64,000 nt of DNA from positions 947,501 through 1,011,500 of the forward strand of contig JAJTWR010000278.1 of assembly GCA_021613335.1 (NCBI GenBank). The letters are read 5' to 3'. The number at the start of each line of letters is the position of its first letter. Position 1 is the first letter of the stretch. Position numbers and translations under genes: made by a program. Positions 54,290-64,000 of the stretch are shown in pieces. The notes under the pieces are model-generated. The model did no database searches. It saw only the letters and a list, made by a program, of their open reading frames with translations, and had not been told where the DNA came from. Origin of the DNA: Whitmania pigra (taxonomy: Eukaryota; Annelida; Clitellata; Hirudinida; Haemopidae).

Positions 54290-57200
54290 AAGAAATCTAC
54301 CACACTTCTTAGTGAATGTAAACAACACTACAATCGATGTCATCGCAGACTCAGGAGCAAGTGTAAGCATCATGAGCCAACTCGATTTTTCTAAAATTAA
54401 ACCTGTACCTCAGCTGCACAGCAACTACAAACAAGTATTTGCATACTGTTCGCAAAGCCCTCTCAAGGTGCTAGGGACTTTTCGTGCTGTGGTTAGATAT
54501 AAAGACAGAAAGTCAGACACACTGTTCTACGTCATTGATAGCAAGGAAGGTTCTCTCCTAAGCTGGGAAGTATCTCAAGCACTACACCTACTGCACGTCG
54601 TGAAACCGATTGGTGAACGTACGACATCCACCGATCAGATCGTCAATGAACTCGTCACAGAATATGCTGATTTATTTCGTGGTGTCGGTAAGCTGAAGGA
54701 CTTCCAAGTCAAACTACACATCGACAACGCCGTACAACCAGTCGCGCAGCCTCATCGTCGGGTGCCATTCCATGTTCGTCAACAGTTAGAAGATCAACTC
54801 AAGCATGACGAAGAGCTCGACATCATCGAAATGACAGAAGAAGCTACTCCGTGGGTGAGTCCAGTCGTCGTCGTACCCAAGCCTAAGAGTGAAACTGGCC
54901 AAAAACGTGTATGTGTAGATATGCGCCAAGCTAACACAGCAATCAAACGTGAAAGACACATTACGCCTACTATAAATGAACTGATCAGTGATCTAAATGA
55001 TGCAACAGTTTTCTCAAAATTGGATTTAAATCAGGGATATAATCAACTTGAACTTGCACCTGAATCACGTTACATTACAACATTCTCCACGCATGTTGGT
55101 CTGCGTCGATACAAACGTCTCAATTTCGGTATTTCATGCGCTGCAGAGATTTTCCAGAATGCAATCCGTGAGACACTCAGTGGATTAACGGGCGCAATAA
55201 ACATTAGTGACGACATTCTTGTGTACGGTAGAACCGAGCAGGAGATGTTCAACAATCTGCGTGCCGTGTTTCAACGTCTGAGAAAAAAAGGGCTAACTCT
55301 TAACAAGCAGAAATGCGTCTATGCGAAGCGCACTCTCGAATTCTTTGGTAACGTATTCACTGAACGTGGCATCATGGCAGACCCGAAGAAGATTCAGTCA
55401 ATTGTTAACATGAACATGCCAACCAATGCATCTGAAGTCCGCAGCAGTCTACTCGGGATGACTAATTATTGTGCTCGTTTCATACCAAACTATGCTACAG
55501 TTTCCGAGCCACTACGTAGACTAACACGACAGGACACACCATGGCAGTGGACCAATGAGCAAGAATCTGCACTCGCACAACTCAAACAGAAACTATGCAA
55601 TGCTCCAGTAATGTCGTATTTTGACTCTGACAAGCAAACAGAAATACACACTGATGCTAGTCCAGTCGGACTCGGCGCCATCTTGATTCAACGTGGAAAT
55701 AACAACGAAGAACATATCATCGCTTACGCCAGTAGATCGTTGACTGATGTCGAACAACGATACTCACAGACAGAACGAGAAGCACTCGCAGTCGTTTGGT
55801 CTTGTGAACATTTTCATATATACATCCATGGCAAGCCAGTGACCATTCATACTGATCACAAGCCATTAGTCAGTCTGTACAACAATCCAAAATGCAAGCC
55901 GCCAGCACGCATCGAGCGTTGGGCACTACGCCTTCAACCATATGAGACAACCATCATCTACAGACCAGGTCATGACAATCCAGCCGACTATCTATCACGA
56001 CATCCAACTTTGTCAAGTGACCGATCGAGTCGTGAAGAACAAATCGCCGAAGAGTACGTCAACTACCTCGTGGGTCATGCAGTACCGAAAGCTATGACTC
56101 GCATTGAAATTGCCACTGCGACCGTCAAAGACAAGACACTGCTCGCTGTCATCGATGCGATCCGTACAAACGATTGGTCACACATCGTTAACATAAACAC
56201 TAACGAGTTTGACACGTTCGCTAGAATGCGTGCTGAACTGTGTGTCAGTGGAGACAATATACTACTACGCAATAGCCGCATAGTTATTCCAGAGTCACTG
56301 AGGGAACGTGCAGTCAATCTCGCACATCAAGGACATCAAGGCATTGTCAAAACCAAAGCTTTGATTAGGGAAAAGTCTGGTTTCCTGGGATCGACCGTTT
56401 GGTGGAAGAACGCGTCAAAGCATGCATTGCCTGCCAAATCGCCGTCGCAACCCCGCATCGTGAACCACTACAAATGACCCAACTACCGTCATCACCCTGG
56501 AGTGAATTGAGTATTGATTTTGCTCAGTTAACAACTGGTGACTACCTCCTCGTGGTCATTGATGACTATTCACGATTTCCTGTGGTTGAAATTGTTCAGT
56601 CAACCGCAGCAGCCAGCGTGATACCAAAACTTGATCGCATCCTATCAGAATTTGGTTCGCGTGACATTCTGAAGTCGGATAATGGACCCCCCTTCAATGG
56701 TTTTGAATTCACCCGTTTTGCTGAATATATGGGTTTCAAGCATCGAAAGATAACTCCGCTATGGCCGCGTGCCAATGGTGAGGTCGAACGATTTGTGAAG
56801 ACAGTCAAGAAGGTTATCAAGAAGCGCAACTCGAACGAACACAAGAATTGGCATCAAGAACTGAACATCTTTCTTCGTCAGTATCGTGCCACGCCTCACA
56901 GCACAACTGGTCGTCCTCCTGCGACAATGCTGTTTGGACGTCCCTTCAAAACAACTCTACCATCAACAGAATCATCTACAGTCACTGATATACAAGGCGA
57001 TAGAAAATTTCGTGAGCGAGATGCTCTCATGAAGTCGAAGATGAAGGACTACGCTGACAACAAGTCCTATGTCAAACCTTCATCAATCAGCGTGGGTGAC
57101 ACGGTCATTGTGAAACAACCAATCACACACAACAGATCACTCACACCGTACATGCCAGTACCACACACAGTTACGTCAAAGAACCACTCGATGATCACTG

Positions 57201-57457
57201 CTACACGCAACACTGACGGACAATCAGTCACCCGCAACTCGTCACTCTTCAAAGGAATAGATAACCGCTTGTCGGGTTATGCAAAATTCAAGGAACCATC
57301 CGAAGACGTGGTGGAAGGTGATGTCACATCCAGTGATGTCATGCCGCAAACTGCTCCGGAAGGCGAGTACAGCACACAGCAAGATCAGAACGTTGTACGC
57401 CGCTCCAAGCGTGAACATAAACTGCCCGCCCGCTTTGCAGACTATGTTGTGAACTAA
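54290..57457 (+). pseudogene. pol of the full-length Gypsy element (one frame change)
   Basis: In order: protease with DVIADSGASVSIM (near 54340); RT with VCVDMRQANTAIKRE, VFSKLDLNQGYNQLE and the active site NISDDILVYG (near 55205; Ser-Asp-Asp); RNase H with IHTDASPVGLGAIL and HTDHKPLV; integrase HHCC (HQGHQGIVKTK..ACIACQ), DFAQL, SDNGPPFNGFEF and NGEVERFVKTVK (catalytic Asp, Asp, Glu present); and a C-terminal basic tail to the stop at 57455-57457. One A is missing from an A-run near 56373 relative to the deleted copy, which shifts the integrase out of frame. Otherwise open. Confidence 0.88.
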
Positions 57458-57489
57458 TATTTGACTAGGTTTTCCAAAAAGGGGAGGGA

Positions 57490-57600
57490 TGTAATGTAGT
57501 AACGATAGGGGATCTTTGTTTATATGGCGGCGTTGAAGTGCGGAAATTAAAAGGAACGGTTGTTGGTTTTTACGAACAAATAAAACGATAGAACATCACA
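57490..57600 (+). repeat. 3' LTR (111 bp) of the full-length Gypsy element
   Basis: No difference from the 5' LTR. It differs at four or five sites from the 112-bp LTRs of the deleted copy at 44.8-46.6 kb. Confidence 0.93.
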
Positions 57601-57789
57601 ACACCAAGAGAGGTGAAGTAATTAACCAGGCTAACACTTGACTTTTAATCGAACGTACAATCGGTATAACTCATAAACGGATTGACGACAATGAAAAGCA
57701 TCAGCGCGGTAAAAACTCGGAGAATGTCAACAAAACATCCTTCGTAGGGATGTGCAGTCACTACAGTGAGCTCCTCCCTGGGAAGACGG

Positions 57790-60493
57790 AGTCAGTAGTA
57801 GATGTTATCCCGGTGATGATTGAAACGTACACATATTCCTGATCTTGTGCGTGGGGATTCAGGTGGGTTATTGGGAGAATTTGTGATGGATGCAGGAGCT
57901 GTCTGATCGACAGGCGTCCCTGGCGTCGTCATCGGCATCTTGGCAAGTTTGACACGATCCAGCGAAACACAACTGGTGGATCCATCGGGAAGTTCTATCT
58001 TGACAATATTTTGCTTGGTATCAAGGACTTTGTAAGGACCCTGGTATGGAGCCTCTAAAGGTTGTCGAACTCTGTCTAACCGCAACCAGACATATTGTCC
58101 AGGTTGCAAGGTAACTGACTGGAGGCGGATGGTTCGACCATGGTGTATACCTTCAGAGAGAGTTGTAAAGTCCAGTTGGCGCATGTGTTTGTGGAGTTGC
58201 TGGATTGCTTCAAACTGTTCCTTAGTAGAAGGATTCGCTTTGTGAAAGAAGACATGTGACATCAAGATGTCTGAGCCTGTCATGGCTGTAAACGGTGAAT
58301 ACCCATGTTCAGTCGGTAAAGCTCTCAATGCTAATCAAACTATTGGAAGTGCTATCAGCCATTCTTCATTTCGAGACACAAGTGCTGTCTTGAGTGTTCT
58401 ATGGAAACGCTCGATCATCCCTGAGCTGATCCTTAGACTGAGGGTGGTAAGCAGCGGTACGTAGTCGATGAAAACCAATAGAGTGGGACAAAGCATTGAA
58501 GAGACTACTTTCAAACTGTCGCCCTTGATCTGTAGTGAGGCACAATAGTACTCCAAATCTACCAATCCAGTGGGTTAAAAATGCCTCAGCAACTGTGGTA
58601 GCTGTGGGAACACATTCAAACCAACGCGTTGCTCTGTCGATGAGAGTCACAACATATTGCATCTCTGAGGTGTCATGAGAACCAAGTGTTTTTGAAGGTT
58701 TCAGAGGTCCTACTATGTCCATGTGAACTGTTTGAAATCGATCATTGATTGGATACATGATACATGTTCTGGAATACTCTTGTTGTGACGATTGACCTTG
58801 GCTTTCTGACAGTCTAAGCAGTTGTTGACCCATTGTTTGATGTCCCTTTTCATTTTAGGCCATAATACCTTGTTGCAATTAAATTAATAGATTAAAAAGC
58901 AATTGGCTGTGGCATACCCAAAACAACCTTATGAAGTGCAGCACCGATGGCTTCCGAAGATGCATCAGTCACTAGATGGTATAGGCTACTAGACTTGCTA
59001 ATGTAATGAAGATTGGCCGCATCTGCTAGGGATGATTTTATATCTCTTTTATTTTATATAAGGGGGCAGATATCTGGGCAAAATGAGGGATGAATGATCT
59101 ATAATATCCAATCATGCCAATAAAACGTCGTAAACCTGCGTAGTCTTCCGGTTTAGGAAAATCGATGATGGCTTATGTGTTATCTTCAGGTGGTGATATT
59201 CCAGTCGAAGATAGTCTATGGCCTAGAAACACAACAGAGCTCTGAGCAAACACACATTTACTGATGCTGATCCGGAGGTTGTTTTCCTCCAGCCGCTGAA
59301 AGACAGTTCTGAGGTGTTATAGATGCTCATGCTCATTGTTTGAGGCTACCAAGATATCGTCAATATACACACAAACAAATGGCAAATCTTAAAAAGTTGC
59401 ATCCATGAATCTTTGGAATGTTTGAGTTGCATTTCTGAGACCGAATGGCAAGCGAGTAAATTCAAACAAACCAAAAGGAGTTGTAACGGCTGTCTTTGGG
59501 ATGTCATCTGGATGAATGGGGATGTTGTAATATGCCTTCACCAAATCTAATTTACTGAATACTGAACTGCCACTGAATCGGCTTGTCACGTCAGAAATTC
59601 TTGGCAGAGGATATCTGTCAGGTTTGGTGACACTGTTGAGTTTCCGATAATTTCCACAGGGCCGCCATTGGTTGTCCTTTTTTGGAACCATGTGTAGTGG
59701 GCTGGAATAAGAACTTCTAGATTGTCGAACAATCCCAGCCTTCAAGAGCATTGCGAATTCTTGTTTAGCGGTCTCAAATTTGTCAGGTGGGAGTTGTCGA
59801 AAACGGGAACAGATTGGCTTGTTTGATGTTAGTTCAATTATATGCTGTGCAGACGATGAAGGTTTACGGAGATTTATCTGCCAAGGGCCAACCAGAGCAG
59901 TGTGACGTTCAATTAATGCCTTCATGAGTGGGGGTGTCAGGTGGACAGTCAAATACAGGGGCAATAATCTACTCAACCGTTGTTATCATTGCCGTGGAGA
60001 GTGACGTCTTCATGTCCAGAAGTTGGCGGTTGCGACAGTCAACAAGTAGATGGTTATGAATGAAGTAATCAGCCCCTAATATTGGTTGTGTGGTGACTGC
60101 CACTATGAACGTCCAGGTGAATTCTCTTCGGAGGTCTCGACTGCTTATCGTTAGTGTAACTTCTCCATGAATCTCGAGAGGCATACCGTTGGCTGTGTTC
60201 AACTTGACATTTGTCGCTCTGATTGGAACTAAAATGTTTGATAAGGCTTTTGGGGGAATGATCGATACCGCTGATCCGGTGTCGACTAGAAACTTGAATT
60301 GATGACGTATGGTGTTAGCTGTTGTGAAAAATGCGACATAAAGCGTAGGGCCACCTTCGATGGTCGCAACCGAAGCAGAGCCTTCTAGTTTACCGACTGG
60401 CTTGTGAGACACCGGAGAAGCATTTCTAGACTGGGCAACTCGGGCGCCACGCTTGTCTGGCCAAATGCACCAGGGTCGGCAGGATTTAGCCAC
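57790..60493 (-). pseudogene. pol of CsRn1-like copy B, with internal deletion
   Basis: The minus strand gives protease FLVDTGSAVSIIPPKAL (catalytic Asp kept) at about 60310; RT fingers and palm IVRQSRSSYSSPLHMVPKKD, RPCGNYRKLNSVTKPDRYPL, VFSKLDLVKAYYNIP and PFGLFEFTRLPFGLRNA (59840-59430); then after a frame change the YIDD region (59370-59300). RNase H and the HHCC are mostly lost. The integrase core HMDIVGPL..TTDQGRQFE (58740-58500) and the C-terminal tail, with QPGQYVWLRLDRVRQPLEAP and QGPYKVLDTK (58100-58030), remain. Confidence 0.85.
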
Positions 60494-60529
60494 AGGACCA
60501 AAATAAATGTGTGCACGACAAACGTTTGG

Positions 60530-60975
60530 TAGTTAACCTGGAGTGAATGGCTCCAGTGTTCTGTTGGTTCCTATGGTTCTTTTGATTGCATCAAAATCCA
60601 GTGTTGGTTTCTGGATTGTTGTGCTAGCTTTCTCATTGCTACCAAATGTTGCGAAGGCCTGCCTGTTAGCGGATTTTGTTGCAGGAACTGGTCGAAGAGC
60701 TCTGCTTTGTTGGGCATGGTTTGCTCAAGCACTGCACTCTTCAGGCGGTCGTAATCCATGGCCTCGACAGTGTCATCATCAAGGCTCATTACCACAAACC
60801 CTGGTAGGGCTGCCAATGTGTGGTAAAATCTTGTTGAGCTAACCGTGATGTTGGAAAGAGTAAATTGTGCTTCCATTATTCTGAACCAAGCCGATGCCTC
60901 GGGTGGGTTGAAAACAATCGGTTTGATAGAAATTGAAGCAGCTTGCGATTCCATTTTAGAGTTTGTGTTCAGAGT
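60530..60975 (-). pseudogene. gag N-terminal part of CsRn1-like copy B
   Basis: The minus strand reads KPIVFNPPEASAWFRIMEAQ, FYHTLAALPGFVVMSLDDD, DRLKSAVLEQTMPNKAELFD and LTGRPSQHLVAMRKLAQQ: the gag type (DUF7041-like) typical of this Gypsy lineage in invertebrates. About 500 bp present in copy A between this and the Cys segment is lost, so the capsid is truncated. Confidence 0.78.
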
Positions 60976-61143
60976 CGGAGTCACCAATGAAGTAATTAAC
61001 CAGGCTAACGCTTGACTTTTAATCGAACGTACAATAGGTATAACTCATAAACGGATTGACGGCAATGGAAAGCATCAGCGAGGTAAAAACTCGGAGAATG
61101 TCAATAAAACATCCTTCGTAGGGATGTGCAGTCACTACAGAGG

Positions 61144-61262
61144 CATCCCACCAATATAGACTTTCGATCAAATTTATACAAAATGTGTAGTATGATACGT
61201 TTTCAAAATCAGTAGTCCTTGATAAATGCGTCTATTGAAGAGTTAGTTTTCAATTTGGTTTA
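61144..61262 (+). mobile_element. Fragment of the ZBED5-like hAT element
   Basis: This matches 46770-46890 in the opposite orientation (AGACTTTCGATCAAATTTAT, AGTAGTCCTTGATAAATGCG). Copy B of the CsRn1-like element and the deleted Gypsy copy at 46.6 kb therefore both lie in copies of the same hAT family. Confidence 0.65.
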
Positions 61263-61827
61263 GCGCATCAATTGATGTACTACATATGCGAGCCACACGT
61301 CAAAGAGAATCGCCTTACGAGGCCCTCATCAAGTCACGCCTGTTCCTCAGATCGTCAGGTGATTTCTTTTGATAATAAGAGTTTATATGGAACTTGTCCG
61401 ATACAAAAGCATATTATTCGTGCGTTCTGCTTCCATACACTTGCAGGAACTACATTCGCAATTGTTATATTAAAGAACTTGGATTCGGAAGCATCTCGGT
61501 GAGTCTGATTAGTATTTTCTTTCAATAGTTATTTGATTTACTTATCCAATTAGTTGCCTAAATAATCATTCTGAACAAGTTGTTGGGACAACAATTTGCC
61601 TAGTACTTCCAAGACTGATTGAATAGGCTGGTTTGACACACAAAGGGGTTGTGTCACTCTTTAATAGTCTTTTTGCAGCCTGCTAACAGATTATTAACGA
61701 TAAAGGGGGCGGCAAAAACAGTCGCTATGCCACTGGAAGAACCTGACATATATTATACCAGATATTAGTATGCTTGGCATATTATTAGCATTTAAATACA
61801 AATCTCTTTTATCTTTGGGATAATCGG
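61263..61827. other. Stretch with an unrecognised ORF
   Basis: A 76-codon plus-strand ORF (61272-61502) ends at a good donor-like site (CGGTGAGTC). I do not recognise the protein and see no partner exon. The rest is AT-rich. Confidence 0.3.
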
Positions 61828-62204
61828 CAAGTAACTCCCTATTTTATAATGCTTATAAGTTTTTAATATGTTGTAATATATTTACAATTCTATTTGCATG
61901 CATTCCATTGCTATATGGCAAATAAATCTGTGTTCTTGTTTTATTTTTTAGATAGTTTGTTTGTTGAAATTTCTTTGAAATGAAATGTTTTGGGTCATGG
62001 TTGGAGTTATGAGTCAACGAAGATTGATGTTTTATATTGATATTTAAATTATGATGATGGTGATGTTGATTACTACCAATATAATAATTATCAAAATTCA
62101 ATTTAGATAAAACTTCATGGTAAACACTTTCGTGCCATATTCGTTTTTATAAGAATTGTGGTTCAGAAATTAATTAGCAATATTTTTAAATAGGGAGTTA
62201 CTTT
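61828..62204. mobile_element. MITE with AGTAACTCCCTATTT terminal repeats
   Basis: The left end AAGTAACTCCCTATTTTATA and the inverted right end AAAGTAACTCCCTATTT enclose about 380 bp of AT-rich DNA. A related end lies at 48281-48325. The target duplication is unclear. Confidence 0.55.
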
Positions 62205-62551
62205 ACAATCACTCGGTATATTGTCATTTCGTTTATTTTCATATTACTAGCATGGACAATCGTGAGGCCGACACAGGAATTGCAAAAGAACTTGGGAGTC
62301 TGGGGCTTCCAAAAGACGTCAAGCGAAGGAAGCAGCGATGAAATCATCAGCAGAAGTAGCAAACAGGGCCGGCCTTAGTAATTAGAGGCCCTAGGCGATG
62401 TGAATTTTGGTGGCCCCAAATGAAACAGAAAAAAAATAAATACGAAAAAAATAAAATTACGCAATTTATTAAAAAGTACCTGTTTATATTTATATCTAAA
62501 TCAACAAATATCTGAAATTTTTACAAACATATTCGTGCAGATGCCATAAAC

Positions 62552-63732
62552 CAGGGGTGGGCAAACTTTTTGACTCGAGGGCCGCAATGGGTTCATATAT
62601 TGGACCCGGGGGCCGGACCAAGAGTAGATGGACCACCTCCTCAGGGAATATGAATCTTCACCTAGTGTGTGAATTAATATAAATTAAATTTACATTTGTA
62701 ACATTAAATGTTTAGATTAATTTAAGGTAGAAAAGCATAAAAAGAGTTATTTTACAAAACTTTTATGCAATCTTTAATAAAATAGTATCTTCAATTTTAG
62801 TGGGAACAGTGTTGTTGGTCTCCCTTTCATTAAGGAATCAAAGTCAGGCGTTAGCTTTGTTGTAGCAATTCGCAGAATAGATCTGAGGTGTTGGTCAGTT
62901 AACTGGTATCTGTGACGGGATTTATTGATCTTTATGACGCTGAACGTCTGTTCACACATGTAGGTTGAGCCAAACAAGGCCAAAATCTTCTGTGCCATCC
63001 CCCGGAAATTTGGAAAACAGTCATCTTTAAGTGAGGCATAGAACTCTTTTAATGGAAGAGAGCGGAAATTCTCCTCTAAGATTGCATCAGATTGACGATC
63101 GATTAGTTCCAATTGCACTTCTTGTGGGGCTGTTTCTAGGTCTTGTGACAAGGAAAAGGCCACCAGCTGAAGTGACTTTTCAATTTAAAAAAAAACTGAA
63201 AACCGACGGCAGAATTCTTCATGCAGGTCATTCAGTGATTTGCTATATTTATTCACATTTTGGATGGTCTTTTCCTGTGTGGCTAGTGTGGGAAAATGAG
63301 AGAAGATTTTCTTTAAAATTTGCCTAGAAAAAAAGGTCAACTTGGCTTTGAAGGCATTTACATTACTATACATGTCGTGCACATACAGGTCTTTTCCCTG
63401 TAGCTTAACGTTAAGCTCATTCATATCAGAAAAAATGTCAACGGCAAACGCAAAGTCACACAGCCAATTCTTGTCGCTCAGCTCTGGAAAATCATCAGAC
63501 TTCCCCTTTAACTCCAAAAATGTATCAATCACTTCTTTAAGATCCCACACTCGCTTAAAGACTTTGCCCAAACTCAACCAGCGGACACGAGACTGGTAAA
63601 GCAAGTGGTGGTCTGCGTCGGTTTCCTCCAGAAATGCAATGAACTGACGGTGCTGAAGTCCCTTTGCTCGTATGCAGTTAACAAGCTTTATAACTGACTA
63701 AATTATCTAGTGCTCCGCGGGCCGTAGTTTGC
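62552..63732 (-). mobile_element. Inner hAT element (Charlie group), nested
   Basis: CCATAAAC is duplicated on both sides (62544-62551 and 63733-63740). The left end is CAGGGGTGGGCAAAC. The right end, inverted, reads GCAAACTACGGCCCGC and lacks the outermost bases, probably through a small deletion at a CC microhomology. It is 1.18 kb long, with only the C-terminal half of a transposase, so non-autonomous. Confidence 0.85.
62774..63604 (-). pseudogene. hAT transposase C-terminal half (GTF2IRD2/ZBED5-like)
   Basis: The minus strand reads VRWLSLGKVFKRVWDLKEVI, WLCDFAFAVDIFSDMNELNV, KLQGKDLYVHDMYSNVNAFK and, after a frame shift at an A-run near 63185, QLELIDRQSDAILEENF, NFRGMAQKILALFGSTYMCE and QTFSVIKINKSRHRYQLTDQ. 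This is the RNase H-fold C-terminal half and dimerisation domain of Charlie-type hAT transposases. One frame shift disables it, and the N-terminal zinc finger and catalytic start are absent. Confidence 0.82.
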
Positions 63733-63744
63733 CCATAAACCTTC

Positions 63745-64000
63745 AAAAAATCAACTTTTCGCGCTTTGATGGCAGCAAAGTCTGCAATAAATTGTGAGTA
63801 ATCCAGAACTGGACGATATCTCGTTCGATAGCTATCATTCTATGAGATAGTAGATCTCAAGTAGTTTTTTATTAATTTCAACCTGGAAAAACTTCTTTCC
63901 CCGATGCAACAGTAATCGGAATTGTCAATGCTATACGAAGGGCTATAGCGACATTTTGGAACAGCAGTACTTATACCATGGTCATAAATAAAAGCATCAA
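63745..64000 (-). pseudogene. C-terminus of the outer hAT transposase (partial, window edge)
   Basis: The minus strand reads IGERSFSRLKLIKNYLRSTI, a stop or frame break, then DYSQFIADFAAIKARKVDFL. It matches the end of DUF4371/ZMYM-related hAT transposases (ASGERSFSKLKLIKxYLRS..., FAxxKARK). It continues beyond the window. Confidence 0.7.

Larger units (their letters stand above)
53062..57600 (+). mobile_element. Full-length short-LTR Gypsy retrotransposon
   Basis: The 5' LTR (53062-53172) and 3' LTR (57490-57600) are identical over 111 bp (TG..CA), and ACACC is duplicated outside (53057-53061 and 57601-57605). TTGGCGACGAG follows the 5' LTR as primer site. The purine run AAAAAGGGGAGGGA (57476-57489) precedes the 3' LTR. 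Gag, protease, RT, RNase H and integrase are present in Ty3/Gypsy order. Two frame changes interrupt the coding region. Confidence 0.96.
57614..61139 (-). mobile_element. CsRn1-like Gypsy LTR retrotransposon, copy B
   Basis: LTRs of 152 bp (57614-57765 and 60988-61139, TG..CA) are flanked by GAGG (57610-57613 and 61140-61143). On the minus strand, TTGGTGACTCCGACTC follows the 5' LTR as primer site and GGGAGGAGCTCAC precedes the 3' LTR. About 480 bp spanning RNase H and the start of integrase are deleted near 58890 compared with copy A. It starts 13 bases after the full-length Gypsy element. Confidence 0.92.
62364..64000 (-). mobile_element. Outer hAT element (DUF4371 type), runs off the window
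   Basis: It begins at CAGGGCCGGCCTTAG (62364), a hAT-type end. The minus-strand C-terminus of the transposase lies at 63745-64000. A second hAT element is inserted between them. Confidence 0.65.

Noticed and set aside
56365..56400. Integrase frame change as regulated recoding
   Set aside because: The related copy at 44.8-46.6 kb has one more A in the same run and reads straight through, so this is a one-base deletion.
61272..61502. Coding exon ending at a good donor site
   Set aside because: The protein is unrecognised and no acceptor or partner exon was found.

Overview
The window is AT-rich eukaryotic DNA from an animal. It carries intron-containing genes with GT..AG splice sites, tRNA-derived SINEs and a dense mix of metazoan transposon families. 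A secreted frizzled-related protein of the 1/2/5 class points to a metazoan and argues against an insect, because Drosophila lacks these genes. I cannot name the species; a non-model invertebrate such as a cnidarian, lophotrochozoan or chelicerate would fit. I see no CRISPR array, operon, rRNA gene or canonical tRNA gene.

Four host genes can be read. (1) At 4765-5879 (+), five exons in one continuous frame encode a 236-aa protein of axonemal (SAXO/ciliary) flavour. (2) At 32411-34635 (+), two coding exons encode an sFRP1/2/5-type Wnt antagonist. (3) At 37516-38559 (-), five exons encode a complete PTP4A/PRL phosphatase with its CX5R loop and CaaX box. (4) At 47485-51841 (-), five short exons encode an RPP25-like Alba protein of RNase P/MRP. 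Most of these exons are short and were found by translating the flanks by eye and checking splice phase. A lone terminal exon at 14125-14311 may belong to a fifth gene.

Most of the rest is mobile DNA, often nested. At 1-1.3 kb there is a 675-bp-period tandem duplication, followed by two convergent fragments of an R2-like retrotransposon. A long-TIR element at 2672-4456 carries a solo LTR and a MITE. A hAT remnant lies at 6070-7129. A piggyBac remnant at 7385-12540 is split by another hAT and by a CsRn1-like Gypsy element. Remnants of an RNase H-type non-LTR element and of an L2/CR1-like element occupy 16.8-20.6 kb. A Tc1 element (21172-26945) is opened by SINE tails, an internal retroelement fragment flanked by 34-bp direct repeats, a nearly intact R2-like element and a solo LTR. 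A 555-bp foldback lies at 27342-27896.

The right half holds hAT, Gypsy and Copia remnants between 36 and 43 kb. A ZBED5-like hAT at 44.5-46.9 kb is split by an internally deleted Gypsy copy that has both LTRs and a target duplication. A full-length Gypsy element (53062-57600) has two identical 111-bp LTRs. A second CsRn1-like copy follows 13 bp downstream (57614-61139), and a hAT-inside-hAT nest runs off the right edge. Target-site duplications could be read directly for eleven insertions, so the order of events is unusually well resolved.
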